From Lysobacter sp. MMG2 (GTDB taxonomy: Bacteria; Pseudomonadota; Gammaproteobacteria; Xanthomonadales; Xanthomonadaceae), in assembly GCF_016735495.2 (NCBI RefSeq), contig NZ_JAERQY020000003.1:310001-374000 (forward strand): 64,000 nucleotides of DNA, given 5' to 3'. The position numbers were made by a program, and so were the translations under genes. This document shows positions 25,801 through 34,106 of this stretch, in pieces (the first letter of the stretch is position 1; every line of letters starts with the position of its first letter). The notes beneath the pieces are model-generated. The model had not been told where the DNA came from. It saw only the letters and a program-made list of their open reading frames with translations, and ran no database searches.

Positions 25801-26181
25801 TCAGCTCGCCACGACTTTCACCGTCCACAGCCCCAGCCCCGTCATCGCCAGCGACCCCAGCAGGTGCAGCGCGATCACGCCGAACGCCCAGGCGTAGTCC
25901 TGACGCTGCAGCAGATCCACCGTTTCGGCGGAGAACGTGGAGAACGTGGTCAGTCCGCCCAGCAGCCCCGTGATGACGAACAACCGCCATTCCGGCGCCA
26001 GCTGCGGCATCTGGGCGAAGCCCGCGACCGCCAGCCCGATGAGGTAACCGCCAACGAGGTTCGCCGCCAACGTGCCCATCGGCACCGCGTGGTGCAGCGG
26101 ATTCAGCCACAGGCTCAGGCCCCAGCGTGCCCACGCGCCGAACGCGGCTCCGACGGCGATGGCGACCAGCGAGTAGAGCAT
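25801..26181 (-). CDS. crcB: Fluoride channel FluC/CrcB
   Basis: This 126-residue protein has four membrane helices and the family signatures GAWARWGLS near the N-terminus, [12 protein letters not shown] (about 44-55), and [13 protein letters not shown] (about 75-87) with the Phe-rich fluoride pathway. Dual-topology homodimers export fluoride passively. The ATG at 26181 has GAGGTTCC directly upstream, an adequate ribosome-binding site, and gives the normal family length. I looked for a fluoride riboswitch upstream and do not see one. Confidence 0.92.
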   Translation of the reverse strand: MLYSLVAIAVGAAFGAWARWGLSLWLNPLHHAVPMGTLAANLVGGYLIGLAVAGFAQMPQLAPEWRLFVITGLLGGLTTFSTFSAETVDLLQRQDYAWAFGVIALHLLGSLAMTGLGLWTVKVVAS

Positions 26182-26293
26182 CGGAACCTCCTTCAGTGCG
26201 CAGGTGCGAGCGTACGCGTGCCGCCGCCACCTCGGCCAGTCACGGCAAGCGATCCGCCTCGCACACGGCAAGCCGCCTGCACGGACGCGGGAC

Positions 26294-26299
26294 TAGACT
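26294..26299 (+). promoter_or_regulatory. Candidate -10 element for the CoA-transferase gene
   Basis: TAGACT followed by GCG lies 28 bases before the ATG at 26328, in the 146-bp gap divergent from crcB. It resembles the TACACTGCG strings upstream of other genes here. Confidence 0.3.
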
Positions 26300-26327
26300 G
26301 CGGCTTCCCCCGCACGTGTACGCCCCC

Positions 26328-27839
26328 ATGAACGACCGCATCCGCCACGCCGGCCTGCGCGAAAAGCGCATGTCCGCCGAGCACGCCGCCGCCCTGATCC
26401 AGCCCGGCATGACCGTGGCGATGAGCGGCTTCACCGGCGCCGGTTATCCCAAGGCCGTGCCGCAGGCCCTCGCGGCCCACATCGAGGACGCCCACGCACG
26501 CGGCGAGGCCTTCCGCGTGAAGGTGCTGACCGGCGCCTCGACCGCGCCGGAGCTCGACGGCGTTCTCGCCCGTGCCGAGGGCATCGAGCTGCGCCTGCCC
26601 TACCAGTCCGACCCCAGCCTGCGCGAGCGCATCAACGCCGGCGATCTTCACTACATCGACATGCATCTGAGCCATGTCGCGCAGCACACCTGGTTCGGGT
26701 TCTTCGGTGCGGTGGACGTGGCCGTGGTGGAGGTCACCGCGATCACCGACGACGGCCACCTCGTGCCGTCCTCGTCGGTGGGCAACAACAAGACGTGGCT
26801 GGAGCAGGCCGACAAGGTCATCCTCGAAGTGAACCGCTGGCAGCCGGCTGCACTGGAAGGCATGCACGACGTCTACTACGGCACCGCGCTGCCGCCGAAC
26901 CGCAAGCCGATCCCGTTGCTGCACCCGGACGACCGCATCGGCGAGCCGTGGCTGCGCTGCGATCCGTCGAAGGTCATCGCCGTGGTCGAGACCGACGCGC
27001 CGGATCGCAATTCGCCGTTCACGCCGCCGGATGCGACCTCGCGCCAGATCGCCGCGCACCTGCTCGACTTCCTCGCCCACGAAGTGCGTCGCGGCCGCCT
27101 TTCGCCGCAGCTGCTGCCGTTGCAATCGGGCGTGGGCAACATCACCAACGCGGTGCTGGCCGGACTGGGCGAGGCGGGTTACCGCGACCTCACCGCCTTC
27201 ACCGAGGTGATCCAGGACGGCATGCTCGACCTGCTCAAGCGCGGCGTGGTGCGCGTGGCCTCGGCGACGTCGTTCTCGCTCAGCCCGGCGGCGATCGACG
27301 AATTCCTCGATCACGTCGACTTCTATCGCGAGCGCATCGTGCTGCGCACGCAGGAGATCTCCAACCACCCCGAACTCGTGCGCCGCCTGGGCTGCATCGC
27401 GATGAACGGCATGATCGAGGTCGACCTGTACGGCAACGTCAACTCCACGCACGTTGCCGGCACGAAGATCATGAACGGCATCGGCGGCAGCGGCGACTTC
27501 GCGCGCAACGCGTACCTGTCGGTGTTCATGTCTCCGAGCACGGCGAAGAACGGCGCGATTTCCTCGATCGTGCCGATGGCCAGCCACGTCGACCACACCG
27601 AGCACGACGTGATGGTGATCGTCACCGAACAAGGCGTCGCCGACCTGCGCGGCCTGTCGCCGAAGCAGCGTGCGCAACGCGTCATCGACTCGTGCGCGCA
27701 TCCGGACTATCGGCCGATGCTGCAGGACTACTTCGACCGCGCCCGACGCGAGAGCTTCGGCAAGCACACGCCGCACCTGCTGGGCGAAGCGCTGTCGTGG
27801 CATGAGCGGTTCGTGGAGACGGGGTCGATGCGGGTGTAG
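26328..27839 (+). CDS. Acetyl-CoA hydrolase / succinyl-CoA:acetate CoA-transferase family
   Basis: This 503-residue class I CoA-transferase has the catalytic glutamate Glu293 in AFTEVIQDGML, the SGVGNITNAVL loop (267-277) and the late block VPMASHVDHTEHDVMVIVTEQGVADLRGLSP. It matches the succinate CoA-transferase branch (AarC/Cat1-like), which moves CoA between succinyl-CoA and acetate. Hydrolase annotations for this family are often transferase activities in practice. The ATG at 26328 starts the homology. It is monocistronic, with repeats immediately downstream. Confidence 0.87.
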   Translation: MNDRIRHAGLREKRMSAEHAAALIQPGMTVAMSGFTGAGYPKAVPQALAAHIEDAHARGEAFRVKVLTGASTAPELDGVLARAEGIELRLPYQSDPSLRERINAGDLHYIDMHLSHVAQHTWFGFFGAVDVAVVEVTAITDDGHLVPSSSVGNNKTWLEQADKVILEVNRWQPAALEGMHDVYYGTALPPNRKPIPLLHPDDRIGEPWLRCDPSKVIAVVETDAPDRNSPFTPPDATSRQIAAHLLDFLAHEVRRGRLSPQLLPLQSGVGNITNAVLAGLGEAGYRDLTAFTEVIQDGMLDLLKRGVVRVASATSFSLSPAAIDEFLDHVDFYRERIVLRTQEISNHPELVRRLGCIAMNGMIEVDLYGNVNSTHVAGTKIMNGIGGSGDFARNAYLSVFMSPSTAKNGAISSIVPMASHVDHTEHDVMVIVTEQGVADLRGLSPKQRAQRVIDSCAHPDYRPMLQDYFDRARRESFGKHTPHLLGEALSWHERFVETGSMRV

Positions 27840-27886
27840 TGCGTGCCAGTGCGTCGTCCCTGCCAATAGCGTCATCCGCTCAAGTA

Positions 27887-28040
27887 CCGTCATCCCGGCG
27901 AAGGCCGGGATCCAGGCTGTCACGCCCTCCGACACATCACGTCATTACCAGCGAAAGCTGGAATCCATTTCGCTCCGCTGCTCACAGGCCACGGGGATGC
28001 GTGGAAAGCCGCTGGATTCCAGCCTTCGCGGGAATGACGG
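27887..28040. repeat. Cluster of CGTCATCCC and CGTCATTAC-type repeats after the CoA-transferase gene
   Basis: One unit, CCGTCATCCCGGCGAAGGCC, begins at 27887. A second, larger unit has arms CGTCATTACCAGCGAAAGCTGG near 27940 and the mirrored GCTGGATTCC...GGAATGACGG ending at 28040. The gap 27840-28109 holds no other feature that I can see. Confidence 0.72.
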
Positions 28041-28109
28041 TGCGGTAGTCACCGGAGAAGGAGTGCCCGCGGGTTGCATGCGTAAGTCACCCGCACGCGT
28101 CGAGTCGAA

Positions 28110-28790
28110 TCACGACCCACTCACCGCCTTCAAGTACGCCGCCAACCCCCGCTCCCGCGTCTCGACGAACGTCTCCCCCGTCGGCGAATAGCTGACGATG
28201 CGATCGGGGCGGAAATTGCGGAAGTCGGCGCGCAGCCGGCACCACGCGCCCAGCGTCCAGCTGCCGCCCCAGAAGGCCAGGCACAGCGGTTCGATCTCAC
28301 GCTCCGTCGGGCGCGCATCGTTGTCGCGATAGCTCATGCGCAGCACCAGCGCGCCGGTCACCGCCGCGTGCAGATCATCGATGAGCCCGCTGTTCTCGAG
28401 CCGGTCCACTTCCGGCGCGAAGATACGCGTGCGCGAACTGCGTTCGCGCAGCTCCGGCGGCAACACTGCTTCGATCTTCAGCAACGCCGCCGCGGCCTCG
28501 CGCCCCAGCCGCTTGCCGCCGAAGGCACGCACGAAGCGCGTGCCGACCACCAGGGCTTCGAGCTCGTCGGGCGTGAACATCAGCGGCGGGATGTCCGAGC
28601 CTTTACGCAGCAGATAGCCCACGCCCGCTTCGCCTTCGATGGGAACACCGGAGCGCTGCAGGTCGGCGACGTCGCGGTACACCGTTCGCAACGACACGCC
28701 GAGCTCCTCGGCCAGTCGCTGTGCGGTGAGAGCGGAACGGCGTCCACGCAGGGCATGGATCAACAGGAAGAGGCGGTCGGCGCGGCGCAT
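28110..28790 (-). CDS. YafY-type transcriptional regulator (HTH_11 + WYL domain)
   Basis: This 226-residue protein has an N-terminal DeoR-like helix-turn-helix (about 3-60; ADRLFLLIHALRGRR...LGVSLRTVYRDVADLQ) and a WYL-type domain (about 125-215) with PLCLAFWGGSWTLGAWCRLR. The WYL triplet is replaced by an LAFWGGSWTLGAW form, common in this subfamily. WYL proteins bind ligands or nucleic acid. The ATG at 28790 is preferred over one 30 bases upstream. It lies 64 bp downstream of the two-domain DUF1579-like gene on the same strand. Confidence 0.83.
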   Translation of the reverse strand: MRRADRLFLLIHALRGRRSALTAQRLAEELGVSLRTVYRDVADLQRSGVPIEGEAGVGYLLRKGSDIPPLMFTPDELEALVVGTRFVRAFGGKRLGREAAAALLKIEAVLPPELRERSSRTRIFAPEVDRLENSGLIDDLHAAVTGALVLRMSYRDNDARPTEREIEPLCLAFWGGSWTLGAWCRLRADFRNFRPDRIVSYSPTGETFVETRERGLAAYLKAVSGS

Positions 28791-28854
28791 GCGCCATGAT
28801 CGCGCGCCGACGCGCCGCACTCAATCGGCACGACGACGCAGGACGCGACGGCGA

Positions 28855-30261
28855 TCACGCACGCAGCTCCGAACGCTGCGTCGGCGTCAGGCGCAGCCGT
28901 TGCGGCGGCTGCTTCAAGCCGTGCAGCAGCGATTGCGCGACGCCGCTTCGCCATTCGCCATCGACCAGCAGCGCGGCTTCGTAGCGATGGTGCGCGTCCG
29001 CGTCGGCGAAGCGCGCGAACCACACCAGCGCCTGTTCGCCTTCGCGCACCGGCAGTCGCGGATAGGTGTTAGCGCTCCCTTCGGTGACATACACACCGAT
29101 CAGCTCCGCACCGGCGGAGCGCAGACGCGGTGCGAGCTGCTCTTCGAAGCGCGCGAGGAAGCCGGCATCGGCCGGTGCATCGAGCAGGCAGATGCCCGCT
29201 TCGATCAGACCATCGTCCGTGCGGGCGTCGCCAAGCGCGGGGCGCGGCGATGGATTCGGCGCGAAGCCGGAATCGCGCCGCGCCGGTCGCAGCAGCAGCA
29301 CGTCGTCGCTGTCGACGATGGTGGCATTGGCTGCTTCACGATGGCGCTTCCAGGTTGGACCGGAATAGAAGCCCTCCAGCGCCTCGGCCCGCACCGGCAT
29401 GTCGGCGAAGCCACGCAGCCAGACGAAGCGGTCCTGCGCGTCGAGGTCGCGGAACTGCCCGATGACGTGCATGCCCACCGCTTCCTGCGGTTCGATGAAT
29501 TCACGCTCGAACAGTTCGATCAGCTCGTCGCGGCGCGCGGGCTGCATCGCGTACTGGCGCAGTTCGATCACGCCGTCCTCGTGCAGCAGGCGGCCGTCGT
29601 CGTCGGTGCGACGGAACCACATGTGCCAGTTCGTCTCCCACGTTGCGCCCTCGTCGATGGAAAACGCCTGCTGCCAGTGCGCGGTGTTCGCACTCGCCTG
29701 GCTCCAGCGGAAGCGAACGCGCACCGGGCGACCTTCGTGCTCGTCGGCACCAAAGAACGTGCCCACGCGCGTGCCTTGCGGCGTGGTATCGAAGGCGCCC
29801 GTCATCGGTGCATCGAGCACGCCGTCGTGGTTTCCGGCCCAGTAGATCGACCATTGCTTCGAGTCGGGACTGAACAAGCGCAGCGTCATGCCGATGAAGC
29901 GCTCGTCGCTGCCGGGGCGCGTCCAGTCGCTGACGAAGTCGTCGACATTGCCCATGCCGCCGAGCAACGGCTGGCACAGCTGCGTGGCGTGGAAGATATC
30001 CCAGTCCCCGGAACCGGCGAGGCGCTGCGTCAGGCGCTCGTTGCGGATGTGCCAGCGGCCGTGGAGGAAGTCGAAGTCGTGCCGGCCGTCCTGGCCGGTG
30101 GCGGTGATCATGGTGCTGGTGTCCCCGGTGGTTGCAACGGCGCGCGCCGCCGCGCGGAACGGCAGCAGCCATGCGGTCTGCGCCATCGTGGCCAGTTGCA
30201 GGAACAGCCGGCGCTGGCGGCGCCACGCGGGCTCGAGAACGGCGTCGAAGGCGTTGCCCAT
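28855..30261 (-). CDS. Two-domain protein: DUF1579-like plus NIPSNAP-like, unknown function
   Basis: Starting at the ATG at 30261 (preceded by CGGAG) the protein is 468 residues. An Arg-rich N-terminus (1-50) leads to a lipocalin-like DUF1579-type domain (about 55-205; HDFDFLHGRWHIRNERL). A NIPSNAP-like ferredoxin-fold domain follows (about 215-320; VIELRQYAMQPARRDELIELF) and a second, similar segment fills the C-terminus (about 350-440). An internal ATG at 30111 would remove the basic leader. No catalytic residues are recognised. It lies downstream of the OmpR-type kinase gene. Confidence 0.7.
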   Translation of the reverse strand: MGNAFDAVLEPAWRRQRRLFLQLATMAQTAWLLPFRAAARAVATTGDTSTMITATGQDGRHDFDFLHGRWHIRNERLTQRLAGSGDWDIFHATQLCQPLLGGMGNVDDFVSDWTRPGSDERFIGMTLRLFSPDSKQWSIYWAGNHDGVLDAPMTGAFDTTPQGTRVGTFFGADEHEGRPVRVRFRWSQASANTAHWQQAFSIDEGATWETNWHMWFRRTDDDGRLLHEDGVIELRQYAMQPARRDELIELFEREFIEPQEAVGMHVIGQFRDLDAQDRFVWLRGFADMPVRAEALEGFYSGPTWKRHREAANATIVDSDDVLLLRPARRDSGFAPNPSPRPALGDARTDDGLIEAGICLLDAPADAGFLARFEEQLAPRLRSAGAELIGVYVTEGSANTYPRLPVREGEQALVWFARFADADAHHRYEAALLVDGEWRSGVAQSLLHGLKQPPQRLRLTPTQRSELRA

Positions 30262-30277
30262 GGCGGGCTCCGTTACA

Positions 30278-30297
30278 GTCGTGCGCAATCGCACGAC
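30278..30297. promoter_or_regulatory. Perfect palindrome upstream of the DUF1579/NIPSNAP-like gene
   Basis: Arms GTCGTGCG (30278-30285) and CGCACGAC (30290-30297) flank CAAT. It is 17 bases before the start codon and has no T-run, which favours a protein-binding site over a terminator. Confidence 0.45.
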
Positions 30298-30314
30298 CGC
30301 AGAATGGACGGGCG

Positions 30315-30338
30315 CTGCTGACAGGGTCCTGTCAGCAG
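30315..30338. other. 24-bp near-perfect palindrome just after the OmpR-type kinase gene
   Basis: Arms CTGCTGACAGG (30315-30325) and CCTGTCAGCAG (30328-30338) are exact 11-bp inverted repeats around GT. It begins seven bases past the kinase stop. The tiny loop and lack of a T-run make a standard terminator doubtful; an operator or Rho-linked hairpin is possible. Confidence 0.5.
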
Positions 30339-30344
30339 GCGCAC

Positions 30345-31694
30345 TCAGACCGCCGGGAAGAACACCGTGACCGCCAGGCCCTTGCCGTCCAGGCCGTCGT
30401 CGACATGGATCGTCGCGTGATGGGTGCGGGCGATGCGCGCCACCAGCGACAGGCCGATGCCGCTGCCGCGCTCTGCTCCGCCATTGGCCCGATAGAAGCG
30501 ATGGAAGATGCTCTCGCGCTCCGCCGCGGGAACCCCCGGGCCGTCGTCGGCCACGCACAGCGCGATGCCGCCGACGCCATCGCGCACGTCGCGGCGGCAC
30601 ATCACTTCGATGCGCCCGCCTTCACCGGCGTAGCGCACGGCGTTGTCGACGAGGTTGCGGATCAGGATGCCGAGCTGGTCGACATCGCCACGGATGCGGC
30701 CGTCCTCGGTGCGCAGGCCGATGCGCTGGTGGCGCTCGCGCGCAAGCGTTTCGAAATCGCGCACGACCAGCACCAGCAGCGGCGCCAGGTCCAGCGGCGC
30801 GAGCGTGGGCGAGGCGACGGCCGCGTCGATGCGCGCCAGGTCGAGCAGCTGTTCCGACAAGCGCGCCGCGCGCGATACGCCGGCGCTCAGGCGGCGCAGC
30901 GCGGTGTTGCGTTCTTCTTCCGTCGCGGCACGGCGGGCGAGGTCGGCGTGCGCGCTCAGCACGGCCAGCGGCGTGCGCAGTTCATGCGCGGCATCGGCGA
31001 TGAAGCGGCGTTCGTTCTGCACCGCCTGGTCCACGCGCGTGAGCTGGTCGTTGAACGCGTCGACCAGCGGGCTGAATTCGGTGGGAAGTCCCGGCGCCTG
31101 CAGCGGCGTGAGATCCAGCGGCTGGCGCGCGCGCAATGCCTCGCGCAACGCCGCGACCGGCCGCAGCGAGCGGCCGATCACCACCCACACCGTCAGCAAG
31201 AAGAGCACGAAGATCAGACCCGCCGCGAGCAGACTCAGGCCGATCCAGCGCGCCACTTCGTTGGCGATCATTTCCTTGGAACGTCCCACCTGCACGGTGA
31301 GGCCACGGCGTGGATCGGTCAGGCTGTAGACGTGCCAGACCTGACCGGAAATAGTGCGTCGCGCGAAGCCATCGCGAAAATCGGGCTTGAGCGGTTCGTC
31401 GGGCGCGGCGATGGAATACACCACGTTGTTGCCCTTCACCCACACCTGCCAGCTCATCTTGTGGTCGCGCTGGCCGGCCGGCAGCGCGGGGCGCTCGCGG
31501 GCGGGCAGCAGTTCCAGGCCGTCGGGCATCGACTCCAGGATCTGCGAGGCCACCTCGCGTTGCGACTCGTCCCAGAAGCCGTAGTGCGCGCGCGAAAGCT
31601 GCCACGCCTGGCAGCCGAGCCAGATCAGCCAGGCCACCAGCACGCATTTCACCGACACCCACGTCAGCCGCCACCGCAGCGAACGCGCCTTCAC
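30345..31694 (-). CDS. OmpR-partner sensor histidine kinase (QseC/PmrB/TctE-like)
   Basis: This 449-residue protein has a first membrane helix (about 10-33), a periplasmic domain (about 34-150), a second helix (about 151-173) and a HAMP-like linker. Then come HisKA with His237 in ADAAHELRTPL and a HATPase with N-box RNLVDNAVRYA and G boxes DDGPGV and GSGIGLS. The GTG at 31694 overlaps the response regulator stop (GTGA), so the pair is coupled. The signal is unknown; the acid/basic periplasmic segment contains no obvious metal-binding ExxE pair. Confidence 0.87.
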   Translation of the reverse strand: MKARSLRWRLTWVSVKCVLVAWLIWLGCQAWQLSRAHYGFWDESQREVASQILESMPDGLELLPARERPALPAGQRDHKMSWQVWVKGNNVVYSIAAPDEPLKPDFRDGFARRTISGQVWHVYSLTDPRRGLTVQVGRSKEMIANEVARWIGLSLLAAGLIFVLFLLTVWVVIGRSLRPVAALREALRARQPLDLTPLQAPGLPTEFSPLVDAFNDQLTRVDQAVQNERRFIADAAHELRTPLAVLSAHADLARRAATEEERNTALRRLSAGVSRAARLSEQLLDLARIDAAVASPTLAPLDLAPLLVLVVRDFETLARERHQRIGLRTEDGRIRGDVDQLGILIRNLVDNAVRYAGEGGRIEVMCRRDVRDGVGGIALCVADDGPGVPAAERESIFHRFYRANGGAERGSGIGLSLVARIARTHHATIHVDDGLDGKGLAVTVFFPAV

Positions 31695-32359
31695 GACGAC
31701 GCTCCTCCGTTGATGCGATAGCCCTGGCCGTGCACGGTGACGATCAGCTGCTCGCCGAGCTTGCGTCGCAACTGGTGCACGTAGACGGCGATGGTGTTGC
31801 TCTCGATCGTGCCGGAGCTGCCGTACACCGCTTCCTCCAGTTGTTCGCGCGTGACCACGCGGCCCTGGCGCTCCATCAGCAGCAGCAGGGTGCGGAACTC
31901 GTGCGCGCTCAGCGCGACCTGTGTGCCGTCGCGCGTGACTTCGCGGCGCGCGGGATCGAGCACCACGCCGTTGAAGCTCAGCACGGGCGAGACGCGCCCC
32001 TGCGTGCGACGCATCACCGCGCGCAGGCGCGCGAAGAGCTCGTCGGGCTGGAAGGGTTTGACGATGTAGTCGTCGGCACCGGCGTCGAGGCCGGCGATGC
32101 GGTCGCTGAGCTTGTCGCGCGCGGTGAGGATGATCACCGGCGTCGCGTCGTAGCGGCCGCGCAGATACGTGAGCACGGTCAGGCCGGAACTGCCCGGCAG
32201 ACCCAGGTCGAGCAGGACGGCGTCGAAGTCGTGTTCGACCAGCGCCGTGCGCGCGAGCGCGGCGTCGCCGGCGGTGTCGACACGGAAGCCGTGCGCGCGC
32301 AAGCCGGCGCACAGCGCCTCGGCCAGCATCGTGTCGTCTTCCACCAGGAGCAGGTTCAT
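31691..32359 (-). CDS. OmpR-family response regulator (QseB/PmrA-like)
   Basis: This 222-residue protein has a receiver domain with Asp51 in LLDLGLPG and Lys101 in YIVKPF, and a C-terminal winged helix (about 125-218; VALSAHEFRTLLLLMERQG, IAVYVHQLRRKLGE). The form closely resembles the QseB/PmrA/TctD group. It is first in an operon with its kinase (GTGA overlap). A TTTAAG-N5-TTTAAA direct repeat about 45-62 bases upstream may be its own binding site. Confidence 0.9.
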   Translation of the reverse strand: MNLLLVEDDTMLAEALCAGLRAHGFRVDTAGDAALARTALVEHDFDAVLLDLGLPGSSGLTVLTYLRGRYDATPVIILTARDKLSDRIAGLDAGADDYIVKPFQPDELFARLRAVMRRTQGRVSPVLSFNGVVLDPARREVTRDGTQVALSAHEFRTLLLLMERQGRVVTREQLEEAVYGSSGTIESNTIAVYVHQLRRKLGEQLIVTVHGQGYRINGGASS

Positions 32360-32404
32360 CGCGGTCCAGTCGTCTCGTGCAGGCGGTCAGTGTCGCCGGT
32401 CGCG

Positions 32405-32421
32405 TTTAAAAAGTTCTTAAA
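32405..32421. promoter_or_regulatory. Candidate direct-repeat binding site for the OmpR-type regulator
   Basis: TTTAAA (32405-32410) and CTTAAA (32416-32421) are spaced by five bases, giving an 11-bp period on one DNA face. The arrangement resembles the (C/T)TTAA-N5-(C/T)TTAA sites of PmrA/QseB-type regulators. It lies between the regulator gene and the divergent GNAT gene. Confidence 0.45.
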
Positions 32422-32526
32422 GGACGGCGCGCAGGCTGTGCCTCCCATGCGCCGCGCTCCGCATCGTACCGGGAGGCCACATCCCGGAGATCGCGCGGCG
32501 GTCGCTTTTCGCTCCCCCGGTGACCC

Positions 32527-32997
32527 ATGACCGCCACATCCCTGCTGTTCCGCATGCCCGCGCCGGCCGTTTCGCCCGTGTCGGTGCGACCGGTTCGCCC
32601 CGAGGACTCGCATACGCTGCTGCGCCTGGCGCGCGCATCGAACCACGACGATGCGGCGTGGACGGACCTGCTGGAGTTCAACGAGGCGCTGTTCGAGGCG
32701 CCGGTGCGCGCCTGGGCGTGGCTCGCCTTCGCGGGCGACGCAGCGGTGGGGCATGCGGTCGCGACGGTCGGCTTCTCCCTGCGCGCACGCGGGTACTGCC
32801 TGCAGCTGGATTCGCTGCACGCCAGCGAAGAATGGGCGGACGCCGCCGAATCGGCATTGTTCGACGAAGTGCGTGCGATGGCGCGTCGGCTCGGCTGCGT
32901 GCAGCTGCACTGGTACGGGCCGCATGACGATGCCGCACGTTTCGACACTCCCGACGCACGGCGCGATGGCCAGCGCCATGTGCTCTCCCTCCTCTGA
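32527..32997 (+). CDS. GNAT-family N-acetyltransferase-like protein
   Basis: This 156-residue protein has a GNAT-type fold outline: VSVRPVRPEDSHTLLRL at the N-terminus, AWLAFAGDAAVGHAVATVGF (beta-4 region) and LQLDSLHASEEW..AAESALFDEVRAMARRLGCVQLHW. The classic acetyl-CoA loop (Q/RxxGxG/A) is degenerate, so acceptor and activity are uncertain. It is followed seven bp later by the metallo-beta-lactamase lipoprotein gene, probably co-transcribed. It is divergent from the two-component operon. Confidence 0.72.
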   Translation: MTATSLLFRMPAPAVSPVSVRPVRPEDSHTLLRLARASNHDDAAWTDLLEFNEALFEAPVRAWAWLAFAGDAAVGHAVATVGFSLRARGYCLQLDSLHASEEWADAAESALFDEVRAMARRLGCVQLHWYGPHDDAARFDTPDARRDGQRHVLSLL

Positions 32998-33004
32998 TCG
33001 CGCC

Positions 33005-34063
33005 ATGCCGCGCCTATTGCTGGTTGCACTGATGACCACCGGACTGCTTGCTTCCTGCTCCACCACGTCGCCCTATGCCGCCTCGCCACAGTTCCGTGAC
33101 GGCGGTTTCCGCAATCCCGTCGCGCCGAAACAGGCGGGGCTCGGGCAGATGCCGCGCATGCTGTGGCGCTTCCTGTTCGACAAGCCCGATGACGCGCGAC
33201 CCGAAGCGCCGCCGCCGGTGAAGCCGCTCACGCGTGCGCAACTGCTGGCCGCGCCGGACGGAACGCTGTTCCGCTTGGGCCATTCGACGATGCTGTTGAA
33301 GTTGTCCGGCGGTTTCTGGCTCACCGATCCGGTGTTTTCCGAGCGCGCATCGCCCGTGCAATGGGCCGGGCCGAAGCGCTTCCACGCGCCGCCGATCGCG
33401 ATGGACCAGCTGCCGCCGATCGAAGGCGTGATTCTTTCCCACGACCATTACGACCACCTGGACCGAGCGGCCGTGCTGGCCCTGGCGGAGAAGACCCGGC
33501 ATTTCATCGCGCCGCTGGGCGTGGGCGATCTGCTGGTGGAATGGGGCGTGGACCCGGCCAAGGTGCAGCACCTGGACTGGTGGCAGGAGACGCGCATCGC
33601 CGGCGTGCGCCTGGTCGCTACGCCCGCGCAGCATTTCTCCGGACGCGGCCTGCTGGCGAAAAACCCGACGCTGTGGGCGTCATGGGTGATCGAGGCCGAT
33701 GGGTTGCGCGTGTTCTTCAGCGGCGACAGCGGCTATTTCGATGGCTTCCGTACGATCGGCGACCGGTTCGGCCCGTTCGACCTCACGCTGGTGGAATGCG
33801 GCGCCTACGACGCGATGTGGAGCGGCGTGCACATGCAGCCGGAGGAAACCGTACAGGCGCACCTGGACCTGCGCGGGCGCCGACTGCTTCCGGTGCACAA
33901 CGGCACCTTCGATCTGGCGCTGCACGGCTGGCAGGAACCGTTTACACGGGTCAGCGCGAGTGCTGCGCAACACGGTGTCGCGGTCACAACGCCGGGCTTC
34001 GGTGAAGCGGTGGACATCCGCAATCCGCCTGCGGAACGCGCGTGGTGGCTGCCCTCGCCGTAG
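33005..34063 (+). CDS. Metallo-beta-lactamase-fold lipoprotein (UlaG/NAPE-PLD-like)
   Basis: This 352-residue protein has a lipobox LLASC (Cys18) and an MBL fold with the metal motif HDHYDH (146-151), further ligands in PAQHFSGRG and GDSGYF, and [12 protein letters not shown] near the C-terminus. The [11 protein letters not shown] opening is typical of the UlaG/NAPE-PLD branch, which hydrolyses phosphodiester or lactone substrates, including N-acyl phospholipids. A phospholipase D-like role at the envelope is an inference. The true start is the ATG at 33005, after the GNAT stop. Confidence 0.83.
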   Translation: MPRLLLVALMTTGLLASCSTTSPYAASPQFRDGGFRNPVAPKQAGLGQMPRMLWRFLFDKPDDARPEAPPPVKPLTRAQLLAAPDGTLFRLGHSTMLLKLSGGFWLTDPVFSERASPVQWAGPKRFHAPPIAMDQLPPIEGVILSHDHYDHLDRAAVLALAEKTRHFIAPLGVGDLLVEWGVDPAKVQHLDWWQETRIAGVRLVATPAQHFSGRGLLAKNPTLWASWVIEADGLRVFFSGDSGYFDGFRTIGDRFGPFDLTLVECGAYDAMWSGVHMQPEETVQAHLDLRGRRLLPVHNGTFDLALHGWQEPFTRVSASAAQHGVAVTTPGFGEAVDIRNPPAERAWWLPSP

Positions 34064-34106
34064 TCATCGGCGACAATGGCGGTCCGTTTCCATCGCGGCA
34101 CCGCCC

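Noticed and set aside
26182-26327. Possible fluoride riboswitch upstream of crcB
   Set aside because: I looked on the minus strand for the conserved pseudoknot pattern of the crcB motif and did not find it. Only a normal ribosome-binding site is seen.
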